A stretch of 64,000 nucleotides of DNA from Lolium rigidum (lineage: Eukaryota; Streptophyta; Magnoliopsida; Poales; Poaceae). The translations under genes were made by a program, and so were the position numbers. Positions 1-10,436 of the stretch are shown one piece after another. The notes beneath the pieces are model-generated. The model had not been told where the DNA came from, made no database searches, and was given only the letters and a program-made list of their open reading frames with translations. Each line of letters begins with the position of its first letter. The stretch's first letter is position 1. The stretch is from positions 223,533,837 through 223,597,836 of the forward strand of contig NC_061514.1 of assembly GCF_022539505.1 (NCBI RefSeq), written 5' to 3'.

Positions 1-626
1 TCCACCTCATCTCCATCCCACTGTATCAGGCATTGGTGCATCGTAGATGGAATGCAGCAGTTGGCGTGAATCCAATCCCTCCCTAGCAGGACAGCGTAGG
101 TGCTTTTGCTGTCGACGATGAAGAATGATGTAGGGATGGTTTTTCGGCCTACGATTAAATCCACGTTCAGAACGCCTCGCGTCTCTGAGGCTTGGCCGTT
201 GAAGTCGCTTAGCGTGACGTTGGTTTTGATCAGATCTGTGTTAGAGCGTCCCAAACGCCGTAACATGGAGTACGGCATTATGTTGACTGCCGCTCCCGTG
301 TCAACCAACATCTTGCCGACGGGCTGCCCAGTGATATAACCTTTTAGGTACAGGGCCTTCAAATGCTTGTAGCCCTTCTCTCGTGGCTTTTCAAAGATAA
401 CTGGTCGTGGACCGCAGTCAAACTGTGCTATTGGCACTTCTTCAGTTCCTGGAGCTCGAAACTCCGACGGAAGTATGAACACCATATTTGTGCCAGCCGA
501 TGTACCCACACCGGCTTTTACTTGCTTGGGACGCCATTCTTTCTTCTGTGGACGACTCTCCTCGTCCAAAGTTTTCTGAATTTTCACGGCCAGATCAGGC
601 CGTGCTTTCCTCAACGTGTGCAGGTA
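1..626 (-). CDS. Retropepsin-type aspartic protease region of element A (partial)
   Basis: Open minus-strand frame from just after a stop at 627-629 to the window edge, about 208 codons. It starts as the gag-protease linker and reaches the retropepsin active site, read LVDTGAAVNIMP, around positions 260-310 (catalytic Asp in DTG). A downstream LLGRDWIHAN segment near 45-90 matches the usual I/L-L-G-R-D-W flap-distal motif of plant Ty3/gypsy proteases. The enzyme would cut the Gag-Pol polyprotein inside the virus-like particle. Both DTG and GRDW are intact here, but the upstream frame is broken, so this copy is probably not translated as a normal polyprotein. Confidence in the family is high; function of this copy is doubtful. 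Confidence 0.85.
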
Positions 627-1496
627 TCACGCCTCGGCTTGCTCCAAGCTACGTAGCCGCTGAACCCTACGCTTCTGGGAGTGGCTGAGCCCATCAGGAC
701 ACCACCTTGGCCGGTGATATATATCCTCTTCTTCATTTTCTGACTCCTCAAAGTCTTCATCTTGAGATGACTCAGCTCGTTTGTTCTGTGGTGGGAGAGG
801 CCCTAGACGCTTGAACACTGACACTTCGCCTGCGTCCTTCTTCTGCTGTCTACACTCTGGGCAGTTGTCGATCGTAGGCAATCGGCTCATTCCTGAATCC
901 CAACAGTTCTTAAAGAAAGGACAGTCCCAGTGTCTATCCATGTCTTCTTGCTCTCTCGATCTCCCTTTAGCGCGGCGCTCATATCCTTCGTCGTCTCTGT
1001 CGTACCGCCGACGTCGGTCATACTGACGCTCATATTTGTTAAGGAGATGTGAAGAAAATGGTCGTTGATACCGCACGCTCCTCACTTGTTCCTCGGTGAG
1101 GTACCGTCTGTCATTATATTGGGGCCGGTCGCGTGGGCCAGCCTCCTCCTTTTCCTTGCCACTGGAGTGACTGCTTTCTTCTTTGTCCTTGCCATGGTGG
1201 TATACAGGCCCTACCATGTTAACCTCAAATGAAAAACATGGCTGATGCCTTGTGGAGTGATTGATTCCCACCATGTTGACGCCAGGAAACGGGTGCGTGT
1301 CCACTTTCATGGCAAACTGGCCGAGGATCAGACGGCCTTGTTCTATCGCCATTTGGATCTGTCGGCGCAACTCTTTGCAGTCATTTGTGACATGGGTGAA
1401 TGAATGATGCCACTTGCAGTACGGTCTCCCGTTCATCTCTTGCGCCGTAGGGATTTTATGGCCTTCGGGTAACTTCAGATGTTTTTCCTTAAGCAA
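627..1496 (-). pseudogene. Gag C-terminal region of element A (metal-binding and acidic linker)
   Basis: Minus-strand open segment of 289 codons between two stops, in frame with gag-protease on both sides. It contains CKWHHSFTHVTNDC near its start and CPFFKNC...CPEC later. These are two Cys/His clusters typical of the nucleocapsid part of Tat-type Gag, which would bind element RNA. An Arg/Asp/Tyr-rich spacer and an acidic stretch (about residues 240-260) follow, then the conserved-looking WCPDGLSHSQKRRVQRLR block. The stop at its upstream end (after KAE, 1497-1508) is TAG where related proteins have Gln, so it may be a CAG-to-TAG change; the downstream stop is TGA. Part of a broken gag-pol gene. 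Confidence 0.75.
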
Positions 1497-1508
1497 TAAA
1501 TCGAATAT

Positions 1509-1914
1509 CTATTCAGCCTTGCTTACGTCGAAGTCAAACCCCTTTGGAGGCCCTTGTGGCTTCAACCATTTGCAGGACACGGTGCGCCGCCCGAGCCCAT
1601 TCAGCCACGGATAGTTCCAGCTTCTCCGGAGAATCCTCAACTTCTTCTCGTCTCGATCAGGCCTATCTGGACGCTTGAACTTGTCTTGGTACAGCTCCGG
1701 GTGGCGCCGCTCATACGATGTTAGTTTCTGGACCATGTGCGCCAATGAACCGTACTCTACCCGGAAAGCCGGATCCTTGATCGGCGTTGCGAGGCCCAAT
1801 GCTGCCAAATCGATTGCTTCTTTCTCGCTTAAACGAACCGAATAACATCGGTTCCTCGACAGCCCCGAAACGTTGAATGTATTCCGACACCATTTCTCCC
1901 CGCTTCTGCCGAAC
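1509..1914 (-). pseudogene. Gag middle segment of element A, frameshifted
   Basis: Two overlapping minus-strand frames carry the continuation of the capsid region. One (about 1893-1830) begins with MVSEYIQRF; the other (about 1850-1509) includes LAALGLATPIKDPAFRVEYG and LTSYERRHPELYQDKF. They must have been one frame, so there is a small indel near 1830-1860. The segment ends in KAE followed by TAG. Known family context: this is the C-terminal end of the Retrotrans_gag domain (PF03732) and the linker to the zinc-binding part. A CAG-to-TAG change also explains the stop that separates it from the N-terminal gag frame. Confidence 0.7.
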
Positions 1915-2988
1915 CTACGTTAGATCGGCAATGCCAGCTTCGGTAGCTTCTGAGTGATATTGAACATGAAACTGTTCTTCCAGTTGCTTCCACGTCCGGA
2001 CTGAGTTTGGTGGCAATGAGGTGTACCACCCAAAGGCTGATCCCGTGAGAGATTGTGCAAAAAACCTTACACGTAACGGGTCCGATGCGGAAATCATGCC
2101 CAACTGCGCCAAATATCGGCTCACGTGCTCTATTGAGCTAGACCCTTCTGATCCATTGAACTTTGAGAATTCAGGGAGCCGATACTTGGGTGGCAGCGGG
2201 ATCAAATCGTACTCGTCGGGGTACGGCTTGGAATAGCCGTTTGTTTTCCTCTTCGGCAGGATGCCGAACTGGTCTCTCAAGATGGTACTGATTTGTTCCA
2301 TGGTATGAGCTGCGGGGACCGAGCTCTCATGACTCGTTCCGGTGGCATATTTAGCTAGCCATGCCTGTTTATCGGCGTCTGCTCCAGAAATCCCTACTGG
2401 CGCAATCTGGTTCGTGCGCGCCAAGGTATTGCAGTCCGGCACGTATGTGCACACGTATCCATGCGAGATCTCTTTAGGTGGCTCATAGAGGAATTGGCAA
2501 TCGCCAGGATCGCCTCCAACCTTGTAGACGATGTACGCCGGTGAACCCTGTGGCTCTGGAGCTGTAAGCGCGAACGTCAGTGGCGGTCTGGTTTGGAACG
2601 GTATTTCTCCTTGGTACGTCCCCAGGGCAGGTCCTGACGGAGAGTACTGATGCTTCATGATTTCCTGAACCACGCGAACCGCAACGCGCTCGAAGGAGTT
2701 CAACGGGCTCTCAGAATGACGGTGTATCGAATGAGCCACCATGTAATTGACTTCCTGGCGCAGAGCTCTGGTGCGTTCCTCTGAAGGGGTAGACAGATCT
2801 ACTTCGTCGAGAACACCTTCGGGTGAGAACCCTTTCCACCTGACGCCACGTGAACGTGTCTTCACAAAAGAGCCAATGAGATCGGATTCGAAGACGGCTT
2901 TAATCTCATCATATTTCTTCTTGTGCTCCTCGTGCGATCTTCGTACGTGATCGGTTCGTCCGCCACCTCGCCGTGCAGATTTTGACAT
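1915..2988 (-). pseudogene. Gag N-terminal and capsid region of element A
   Basis: Minus-strand frame of 357 codons. I place the start at 2988 (MSKSARRGGGR) because it is the first Met after the primer-binding site at 3041-3024; an upstream extension to 3162 would run into the LTR. The N-terminal half is family-specific. The last 100 residues (LPEFSKFNGSEG...IEHVSRYLAQLG...GSAFGWYTSLPPNSVRTWKQLEEQF) are a clear Retrotrans_gag capsid domain (PF03732). The frame ends in ADLT-TAG just where related proteins continue with Gln-Val-Arg, so this is most simply a CAG-to-TAG nonsense change. Gag would form the particle that packages element RNA. Confidence 0.8.
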
Positions 2989-3023
2989 AGCTGCTGCCGA
3001 TGTCGACGTAGTTGTTGTTGTTT

Positions 3024-3041
3024 GTCCCACCGGGCGTGCCA
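3024..3041 (-). other. Primer-binding site of element A
   Basis: The minus strand reads TGGCACGCCCGGTGGGAC five bases after the LTR end (CA at 3048/3047). Position, the TGG start and 18-nt length fit a tRNA primer-binding site for minus-strand DNA synthesis. I could not assign the tRNA with confidence. Confidence 0.65.
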
Positions 3042-3046
3042 GAATG

Positions 3047-4207
3047 TGTTGCCTGCCAAAACCCACCGGCGAGCACCGACGAGCAACACGGAGAGCCGGG
3101 AGGCTCCCAGGACTGCTGGAGGGCCCTGGTCCCTCGGGCGACGGCCCGCAATGCTCTGGCACACGTCCCAGCTAATGCAAGGGCGTGCCACCTGACCTAT
3201 ACCTGGTCAGGAAGGTGATGGATTGCTTCGATTAGTTTCCTGCATGGCAAACACGTAAACATTAAATACGAGCCCCGATCGGCTCTTAGGTTATCCTGTG
3301 AATCGGCTTAAAGAGCCGATTGCCCCATGATTCACGTTGGATTTACAATGACATGGGGATCCTGCTTTATCAATACAAAGTTAAACCAATCTACGACAAT
3401 CTAGGGTTTTCACCGCATAACCGGAACATCCTACGCGTAGTTGAGCCTAGCGTATACGAAAGATGGTGGAAAACCAGTCCTAAAAGAGGCCTAAAAACCA
3501 ACATGAAGTCGATTCCCGAACAATCCCTTCTAGGATCAACGAAACCATACCTTACGTACTACCGGATCGTTCAACCCGTTTGCAAGGCCTAACCATGCGG
3601 ATATCAAACTAATCCTTGGTGAACAAGGAACAACTATAACATATCGGATCTACTAAATAAAGAACAAGCAAGATGCTGCCCTTACACCCAAGATAGGTGT
3701 AAGGGCAGCTAGATATTGAGGGGCAGCGTAGCTAAACAAGCATATCATAAAAGCATCGACGTAAGCCCCAAAACATCTACGATAAGGGTGTTGCTCGCCA
3801 TCAAAAAGCTTCAAGCACGAGCAACACCAACAACGAATAAACCGATATCGCCTAGATCGCAAGATGCGATCTAGGCAGCATGTTGCTTACCCGGGAGAAA
3901 CCCTCGAAACAAGGGGTGGCGATGCGCCTAGATTGGTTTGTTGTGAACGTGATCGTCCTCCTTTCTCAATAACCCTAGGTACATATTTATAGTCCATAGA
4001 CTTTCTAATTTGGGAATAAACCTAACCGTGTACGAGCTAAACTCTATCTCTTAATTCTAACGAAATCTACCATAATATACAGATACACGGGCAATCTAGC
4101 CCAAACCCTCGCACAAGGCCGATTCAGAGACACTTCATCTGCATGTCCTCTAAGCCCATCTTCGATCACGGCCCATCTCCTGCTCTGGCTAAATTCTGGT
4201 GGTAACA
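3047..4207 (-). repeat. 5' LTR of element A (1161 bp)
   Basis: Bounded by TG at 3047 and CA at 4207 on the plus strand (TGTTACCACC...CAACA read on minus). It aligns along its whole length with 27447-28608. Shared landmarks are the ribosomal-like phrase CACCGGCGAGCA near one end, repeated words AGCCGAT and GATCTAGGC, and the end GGTRRTAACA. It would hold promoter and polyadenylation signals; tata-like sequence occurs at 3986-3990 (ATATTTATAG context). It interrupts the antisense gene of element C. Confidence 0.85.
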
Positions 4208-5393
4208 GAAAATCAACAGGTAATGAGGAGCCTCTTCCCTCAGAAGTATCATTTGGCGAATCATGCAAGTGTCCAGAGACTATGGTGATCTGTCGAAGAA
4301 AGAAAATAATAAGAGTAGTTATGTTGACTAAGTGGAAACAGCATAATAAGAGTATGAAAATGAAAGTTACCTCTGGCGGTGGATGTTCGGCATCAAGAGG
4401 AGTGTAAGAAGATATCAATGGGATCGAGTCTTCCTGACTAAAGAAAGTAAGGCGACGGACTTCATCAAGCAGCTCCTTTTCCGACAGTTCGGCAACATTA
4501 ATCATGGTTTCATCCTTCAGACCTGAATACAACCACATCGGACGAACTCTGGCCATGACTGGTTGGACTCGACGTTTCAGGAACACCGCTGCCACCTCTG
4601 TGCCAACCATAGTTTGGCCGTCGGCCTCTTTGATTCGAAGAAATTTGACAAATAATTCGTCGGCTGCTGCCCTTTCATCGGGAGAGAGAATGTTCTTCCA
4701 GGAATCCTTAGGCTTGGCTTCGAGGACGTCGACAAAGCGAGGAAGCTGGGACTCGGTTGACAAGGAATCCTTGACATAAAACCATTTCAGTCTCCATCCT
4801 TGCACAGATTCTCTCATTGGGAAGTTGAAATAATTAACCTCCGAACGAGCCACAAACCCCACTCCTCCGGTGACAAAAGATCCATTACTACTGCTGTACC
4901 TCTTTACATAAAAAATCTTTTTCCACAATCCAAAATGAGGCTCGATGCCCAAAAACGCCTCGCAGAGGGTAATGAACACATCGACGTGAAGGATTGAGTT
5001 AGGAGTGAGTTGCCACAGTTGGATTTCGTAAGTCCACAGAAGATGAAGAAGGAATTCATGGGCAGGAAGCAGGAGACCCCGATATAGGAACGACAGGAAC
5101 ATCACGGTAAAGCCAGCAGGGGGATTGGGCCGAGAAATCGCACCTGGAAAAATCACATTCCCCTCATCGGAGGAGATTAATCCCAGGCTTCGGGATCTCT
5201 TCTCGTCGCGCTTGGTGATGGTTGATGCTATCCAATCCCCGGGTTTAGCTGTTGAGCCTGGCGGCGCTGGCGGCGCCGGAGCTGGGGGAGGAGCGTCCGG
5301 AGCACTCCCCTTCGGAAGATTCGAGGAGGATTTGGTGGCGGCGCCTCCGCTAGTAGAACTGGCGGCGGCGGTAAGGTTCTTCTTCTTCACCAT
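4208..5393 (-). CDS. Antisense ORF protein of element C (putative gypsy-type transposon / plant mobile domain-like), partial
   Basis: Exon 1 is 5393 to 4371, exactly 341 codons, start MVKKKNLTAAASS. An intron (4370 to 4290, GT...CAG, 81 bp, phase 0) separates it from exon 2 (4289 to 4208), which is cut by the LTR of A. Residues 1-60 are Ala/Pro-rich and low complexity. The core from about residue 95 (MFLSFLYRGLLLPAHEFLL) through VNYFNFPMRESVQGWRLKWFYVKDS resembles the family annotated in grasses as putative gypsy-type transposon (PF04195), and the homologous protein in element B. Its function is unknown. The frame has no stop in exon 1, unlike nearly every other frame here. The 81-bp intron has no in-frame stop, so unspliced RNA also reads through. 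Confidence 0.75.
4290..4370 (-). other. Intron in the antisense gene of element C
   Basis: On the minus strand the donor is CCAGAG|GTAACTTTC and the acceptor is TTTCTTCGACAG|ATCACC. The 81-bp segment is A/T-rich compared with the exons, as expected for a grass intron. It is phase 0 and a multiple of three. Confidence 0.65.
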
Positions 5394-6267
5394 TGCGAGA
5401 TCTGGGGAAGATCGGAAAAGCAGTGGTGGCGGCGCAATAGTAGCAAAGGAAGGAAGAAGAAGAAGGGCGAGAAGGCTAGAGATTTTCGTCCTTTGGAGAT
5501 TTTAAGGTAAGGAGAACTTGAGAGCTGTGTGGGCACGTGTCGTTGCTGCCAGTACGTTAAATGGATCTTTTTCGTTAAAGATTGCGGAAATCGAGGAGAC
5601 GCCTTGGTAACTGTGCGATAAGGGTGGATATTGCTTAAAACAGGGCTAGGCAGAGAAAGAATAGGCCCAGCGGGTCGCGTCCCGTCGACCAAAATCAAGA
5701 TTTCAGTTGAAACATCATCGATGACGTCATGAGGAACGTTCAAAGCATTCGAAGGAATAAAAAGGTATCGGATGGTGAACTTGAGTCTATGCACAGATTG
5801 CAAAGCATCCGCACTTAGACTCGGGGCTACTCCCATCGGGAGCGCCTGGACGCGCACCCGATAGAGTGAAGACTCGAAGAAAAAAGCCTTGAAGGAAGAG
5901 ATAATTGCTTGACTCAAGTCTCGTACTTCGGTTGCAAGCACCCGTGCCCAGACTCGGGGGCTACTCCCATCGGGAGCGAGGGACGCGCACCCGATAGAAC
6001 TTTTTTGCACTCCAGGATCATGCCCGGGGACTTGATTCTGTGTAGGGTAACGTTGTTTTGCCATCGGCAGTTAACTAGCAAAAGTTGGGCGCGTTACTCA
6101 TTGTCCCTTGCATAAGGAAAATGTATCGGATGACCTAAGAAGACTTGAAGAAAAACTTCGGCAGAGCAAAATGTTCGAGTGGTACAACTTGAGTCTACGC
6201 ACGGATTGCAAGCATCCGTACCTAGACTCGGGGGCTACTCCCATCGGGAGCGCTGGCGCGCACCCGA
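5394..6267. promoter_or_regulatory. Upstream region of the element C antisense gene, with PPT-like blocks
   Basis: No protein-coding sequence is supported here. It would be both the 5' flank of the antisense gene (read leftwards) and the 3' untranslated tail of element C (read rightwards). I saw no clear TATA box for the antisense gene. The right half holds the repeated PPT-like blocks listed separately. Confidence 0.5.
5785..6267 (+). repeat. Three diverged PPT-like blocks upstream of the lost 3' LTR of element C
   Basis: Similar blocks lie at about 5785-5865, 5915-6000 and 6190-6267. Each runs: GAGTCT or AAGTCTC, a GCAAGCAYCCG segment, GACTCGGGGGCTACTCCCAT, CGGGAGCG and GCGCACCCGAT. The core GACTCGGGGGCTACTCCCAT resembles the polypurine tract next to 3' LTRs of Triticeae gypsy elements. 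The rightmost copy directly abuts the B insertion. Spacing is irregular (about 130 and 270 bp). Confidence 0.8.
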
Positions 6268-7159
6268 TGTCGTGGTATCATCACGGCATATGCCATAGGG
6301 TGGCTAATCGAAGGTGGTTCCTAGATGGTCTCACGGTGGTATCCGGAAGCGGGTATGGGCACGAGTGACACGGTCGACGTACCCAGGTTCGAGGCCCTCC
6401 GATGGAGGTAACACCTCTACTCCTCGCTATGAGTGTATATAGTAGTCACACAATACAATGGTGCTCCTAGAGCCGTGTCCGGCTGCTCGGGGAGGCTAAG
6501 GTAGACGAAGGTCTCTCTCCTCGAGTAGCGCTAAGTCTAGAGTGAAGTAAGAATGATCGATCGTCCCCCGCACGAGGGGGTAGTGCAGCTTATATAGGTG
6601 CTGGCACTTTACAAGGAAGTCCCTATAGTCTATTGGCCGGCTTGGCCGGCTCCAGCTTCCGCTCCTTCCCGAGGCGTTGACGTCAGGGATCCGTTGAGGC
6701 GTAGTGGCCTGTCCCGTCCGCCAGAGGGAGTCAGCGGCATGGCGAGGAGATGTCCCCATCGCCATCATGTCCTGTAGCCGGCGACGGATCGTCGTAGGCG
6801 ATGATGGCCTGTCCGCCGCGTGGCACCGCTACTCTGCGCGGCCCCGCGCTTTCCGGAAAGTGAGTTCAGCGTGGACCTTTGAACCCGGACCACCTACCCA
6901 GCTTCCTACTCATGCAAGACTCGCCAGCCTCGAGTCGGTCCGAGGTATAGACCCCAGTCGGATATGGCTTGTAGAAGCCGGCCCAGCCACAACGCGCACG
7001 GCCGTAGCCAGGCCGACTAGGACTTAGAGCCAGCCGGCTTCCGGAGCAGCCGGCCACGGCTCCAGCCTCGGCCGCTCCTCGCCCGGCTTTTGCCGCGAGC
7101 CGGCCAACCTCTAGCCGGCTACTCCGCGTCCATTGCCCTACCCGGGTCTTCCCCCGACA
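6268..7159 (-). repeat. 3' LTR of element B (892 bp)
   Basis: Plus-strand ends are TGTCGTGGTATC (6268) and CCCCCGACA (7159). The first 188 bp match 27259-27446, including ACGGCATATGCCATAGGG, ACACGGTCGACGTACCCA and GAGTGTATATAGTAGTCACA. The right end abuts a PPT-like tract. It is GC-rich, with many GCCGGC/CCGGC words. The preceding five bases are CCCGA (6263-6267), the expected target-site half. Confidence 0.88.
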
Positions 7160-7173
7160 TTAGCCCCCGAAGC
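7160..7173 (-). other. Polypurine tract of element B
   Basis: Minus strand reads GCTTCGGGGGCTAA immediately before the 3' LTR start TGTCGGGGG. A purine-rich tract at this position primes plus-strand DNA synthesis in LTR retrotransposons. Confidence 0.65.
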
Positions 7174-7980
7174 TGGCAAGGTCCTGCGTTAAGAGGGACC
7201 TAGGCAGGTTTCCCTGACTCTTAGATCTTTTGAATGCGTTGGGCGGCCCTTGGAGGGGACGACTGAGAATTTCCATTCAGCCGGCTGCGCCCTCATCCGG
7301 CTTGCCCCGTCCGGCTGCTTCTAGCCGGAAGCCATTTTTGCTTCTGCAGCTTTTGCTTTTTTACAAGTATTGACGATGTCTCCGCCTTGCTGAGAGAATT
7401 TGGGGCCGGATGGACTTTGACGTCCGGCTCCGGCTTGGGCGCGCTGGTGTCTCCGCCGCCTCGGGCCCTGCGCCCGACTTGACCGGTCTGATGGCTGGCT
7501 CCTGTTGCCGTTACGTATGGTCAAATCGGTGTTTCCTCCGGATCCGGTGCGGTCGTGGGGGAAGTGGCGCGTCCGTTTCTAGTAACCGCTGCCGTCGTGG
7601 GGGTAGTTAAGGCCGCAATGAATCCCCATCGTGGCCCACGATCGCCACGTGGCCGCGCAACTGGCGCGTCAGGCGGATATAAATGCCACCGGAGCGGTAT
7701 CGAGGCGTCCTTCTTCTTCCTCGCGCTCCCACTCCACTCTTTCTCCCGTTCGAGCTTTTCACCGGTCCGGCGCGGCTACTCCACCGTTTCCCTGGCGAAC
7801 TCCGGCGGGCGGTCGCCCCGACGTTCCTCCGCCGAGCTGCCGCCGCCACTCCACCAATTCGGCGCCACAGGGCCGCACGTGTCGACGGCACGCTCCTCTC
7901 CACCGTGCTCTCCTCCGGCGAGGAGCGGTTCTTCTTCGCCGTTTCGCCTCTCGTGGTCTTCTTCTTCCTCCTCCTCCTCG
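7174..7980 (+). promoter_or_regulatory. Promoter and 5' leader of the element B antisense gene
   Basis: Read on the plus strand, a TATA box TATAAAT lies at 7678-7684 in GGCGGATATAAATGCC. A strongly CT-rich leader (7705-7980, many TTCTTCC and CTCC runs) follows up to the ATG at 7981. A TATA box about 30 bp before a pyrimidine-rich start and about 300 bp before the ATG is a normal plant promoter layout. Upstream of the TATA box I see only GC-rich element sequence. Confidence 0.55.
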
Positions 7981-8859
7981 ATGGCTCAACCGAGCGGCTC
8001 TTGGAGGGGCTCCTACATGCGGGAGGACGACATCGAGCGGCTCGTGCGCCTCCGCCGCATTTCGGCGGGGGTGACTACGAGGGCGCCTGGCACCGAGATG
8101 GAGCCCAGGCCGGAACCCGGTGAACGTGTGGTCTTCGGAGCGCACCTCGACCGTGGGTTGGGCCTCGCCGGCTTCAAACTTCTTCCGCCGGTTCCTCGAC
8201 TTCTTTGGCCCGCAGCCGCACCACCCGCCGGCCAACGCCTTCATCCTCCTCGACCTGCTACGTGGCTTTCATGGAAGGCTACGCCGGCTTGTGGCCGGAT
8301 GTGGAGTTCTCGGAGCCGGCTCTTCTACATCAAGGCGCGTACGACTGAAGGCCGTCTGAGGACCTACGGCGCCGCCTCCATATATCCTCGCACGGTTACG
8401 TCTTTCCCACGGATCCCGACTGTGGATTCTGTGAAGAACTGGCAGATGTCATTCTTCTATGTGCGGAACGACAACCCAGTCTTCGACCGGCTCAACCTGC
8501 CGGAATACAACCCGGCTCCGCCAGTCGGCCGGCTCAACTGGGGCCACAACCCCGGGTCGGCCGGACCCGGACGCGGAGGTGAACCTTCTGTGGGATTTCT
8601 TGGGGGAGTGTGTCACGGGAGGCCGGCTGAGCCCCGAGGATCTCCTCTGTACTTACGTCATGCACCGGGTGCTGCCGCTCCAGAGGCGTGTCCACAAGAT
8701 CGGGCATATGTCCGGCCGGCTTGACCCAACCCGGACGTCGAAGGTGGAGCTCACCAAGTCCCAGGTTGCTCGCCGGTGAACAACATCACCAAGGCCAACA
8801 TGCCGGAGAACCGGGATTGGGGGCTGCCGCCCTACGACCGGGAGTCGCCGCCTGAATTG

Positions 8860-8935
8860 GTAAGTTTGATGTTTTGGCCGACTTCCGGCTTGCGGCTGCG
8901 TGGCCGACTTGATATTTATCTTGTTTTGCTTTCAG
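8860..8935 (+). other. Predicted intron 1 of the element B antisense gene
   Basis: Donor GAATTG|GTAAGTTTGATG and acceptor TTTTGCTTTCAG|CTTTTC. T-rich relative to the GC-rich exons on both sides. Confidence 0.65.
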
Positions 8936-9311
8936 CTTTTCACCCGCCAAGGTATTGACGATGGCGACCTGGCACAGAAGGTCTGGACGCCGGATCATGT
9001 CGATCCGGATGACCCAGCCGGCGACCAAGCCGGCGACGACGATCTGCCGGAGGTGCCGGACCAAGGCGGCCGTGGGGAGCACAACCCGCCGCCCTCGCCG
9101 AACATGAGCAGGAGCAGGAGCAGCGGAGCCGGCGGAGTCCGAGCACGGGCCAATCCCTGCGGTGCCTCCGCGCACGAGGCCGCCCGGCGCCCTCGGCGAC
9201 TTCTGCGCCCAAGGGGAAGAAGCGGGCCATCGGCGGTTCCACCGGTCGCGTTGGAGGCCAAGGCCAGAAGCCAGCCGCCGACAGCGCACAACAAGGTTCC
9301 GGAGCAAGCCG

Positions 9312-9391
9312 GTAAGTTCTTTTTCTCTCGTTGTTTGATTCCTTTTCTTTCCTTCCTTTTTGTATTTATCTTTTCTTGCTTGTTCAACTAG
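9312..9391 (+). other. Predicted intron 2 of the element B antisense gene
   Basis: Donor AAGCCG|GTAAGTTCTTTT and acceptor TTGTTCAACTAG|GGCTCC. A very T-rich segment in otherwise GC-rich sequence supports splicing. Confidence 0.65.
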
Positions 9392-10208
9392 GGCTCCGAT
9401 AAAGTTTACCCAGGGCGGCGACTTTCTGCCAGCTCCTCCCATCACGTCGCCGCTCAGCGGCAGAGGAGGGAGCCAACTCCGCAGCCCTCGACGCGCGCGC
9501 GCACGCCGCCCGCCGTTATCGTGCCGCCCGCGGCTACGCCGCCTTCCGCGGGGGGCATCTTCTTCAGCCTGCACCTTCGCGCGCGCCGCGGCGGCGCCCG
9601 TGGTGAGCTCGGTGCGCCGGCCGACCCCGGACGACATGTTCCCGCGCCGCGCCCGCTTGTGGAGCAGGCGGCGGGCGCTGGCAGGGGTATGCCGCCTACG
9701 ACCGGAGCCGGAGCCGGCGGGGCTGCGCCACCCGCGACCGGAGTCGGCGGGCCCGCGCCCAACGTTGTGGTGCCGGAGGACAGCCCTCGGAGGAGCACCT
9801 CGAGCGCCGCAGACGACGGCTCCCACCGGGCCGACCGCCTCGACCGCGCCGCCTCCATCTTCGTGAGCCGACGAGGAGGAGCCAGCCAGTGGACGAGCCA
9901 GCTCGCGCAAAGGACGCCGGCTCCCGGCACTAGTAAGGATGGAGGGGCCGTCCGAGCCGACTACGGGCCTCCACGTGGACAAGGGTGCCAGGCCGCTCGA
10001 ACGTGGCATCCGCCTCCGACCTGCCCCGGGCTCGACCGGCACGATGGAGAAGGCGTGGCACCAGGAGGACGCCCGGGAGGTGACCAGCCGGAGGGGCAGC
10101 CGGCGTGGCGCCCATGAAGATGTTCTTCTCCGGCTTCGCGCGACAACCTCAGGGCCGTGGCCACCGAAACCCCAACCAACCTCGGCGAAGTTGGAGGAGG
10201 CCGACAAG

Positions 10209-10328
10209 GTGAGTGTTTTGTCTTGGCTTTTTACAGTTGTTGTTATCCTGGTAGCCCTCCGAGGCATGGGCCGGCTGCTTCGAGCTGGCCCGGGCTTTGC
10301 CTAGATATCTGACTTTTGCTTCTCTCAG
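10209..10328 (+). other. Predicted intron 3 of the element B antisense gene
   Basis: Donor GACAAG|GTGAGTGTTTTG and acceptor TTGCTTCTCTCAG|GCGGTC. Same composition contrast as the other introns. Confidence 0.6.
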
Positions 10329-10436
10329 GCGGTCACGGAGCGGCGCACCGTCTTGTACAATCAGGTCGTGACCAGGCCTACCACAAGGCCAAGATCGAGA
10401 TGGCCGGCCCGGCCCGTGAGCCGAAGGATGCCAAGG

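Larger units (their letters stand above)
1..4207 (-). mobile_element. Element A: Ty3/gypsy LTR retrotransposon, 5' half (LTR-gag-protease)
   Basis: Read on the minus strand the order is 5' LTR (4207 to 3047), primer-binding site, gag and the start of protease, which runs off the left window edge. RT, RNase H, integrase and the 3' LTR must lie outside. The LTR interrupts the second exon of the antisense gene of element C, so A is younger than C. The LTR is the same family as the one at 27447-28608 (1161 versus 1162 bp, alignable throughout by eye). Gag style and the antisense ORF of the related copy D suggest the Tat lineage; that assignment is inference. The target duplication cannot be checked because only one flank (GAAAA, 4208-4212) is present. 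Confidence 0.85.
4208..6267 (+). mobile_element. Element C: remnant of a Tat-type Ty3/gypsy element (3' internal part)
   Basis: Only the stretch between A (left) and B (right) survives. It holds an antisense gene on the minus strand and, to its right, three PPT-like blocks (5790-6267). In Tat elements such antisense ORFs lie between pol and the 3' LTR, so C should be plus-oriented with its 3' LTR once to the right. B is inserted exactly in or next to the last PPT-like block, with CCGA/CCCGA before the B LTR. No LTR of C is present in the window. Confidence 0.7.

Noticed and set aside
5387..6064. A 225-codon minus-strand frame upstream of the C antisense gene
   Set aside because: It is made largely of the PPT-like repeats and a C/T-rich leader; it has no similarity to known proteins and overlaps the real start.
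6704..7057. ORFs in the 3' LTR of B on both strands
   Set aside because: They lie inside an LTR with GCCGGC-rich composition and have no domain or family support.
7607..10267. Long minus-strand frames opposite the antisense gene of B (for example 10267 to 8786)
   Set aside because: GC-rich coding DNA has few stops on the other strand. These frames are Arg/Ala/Gly-rich with no domain and cross the predicted introns.
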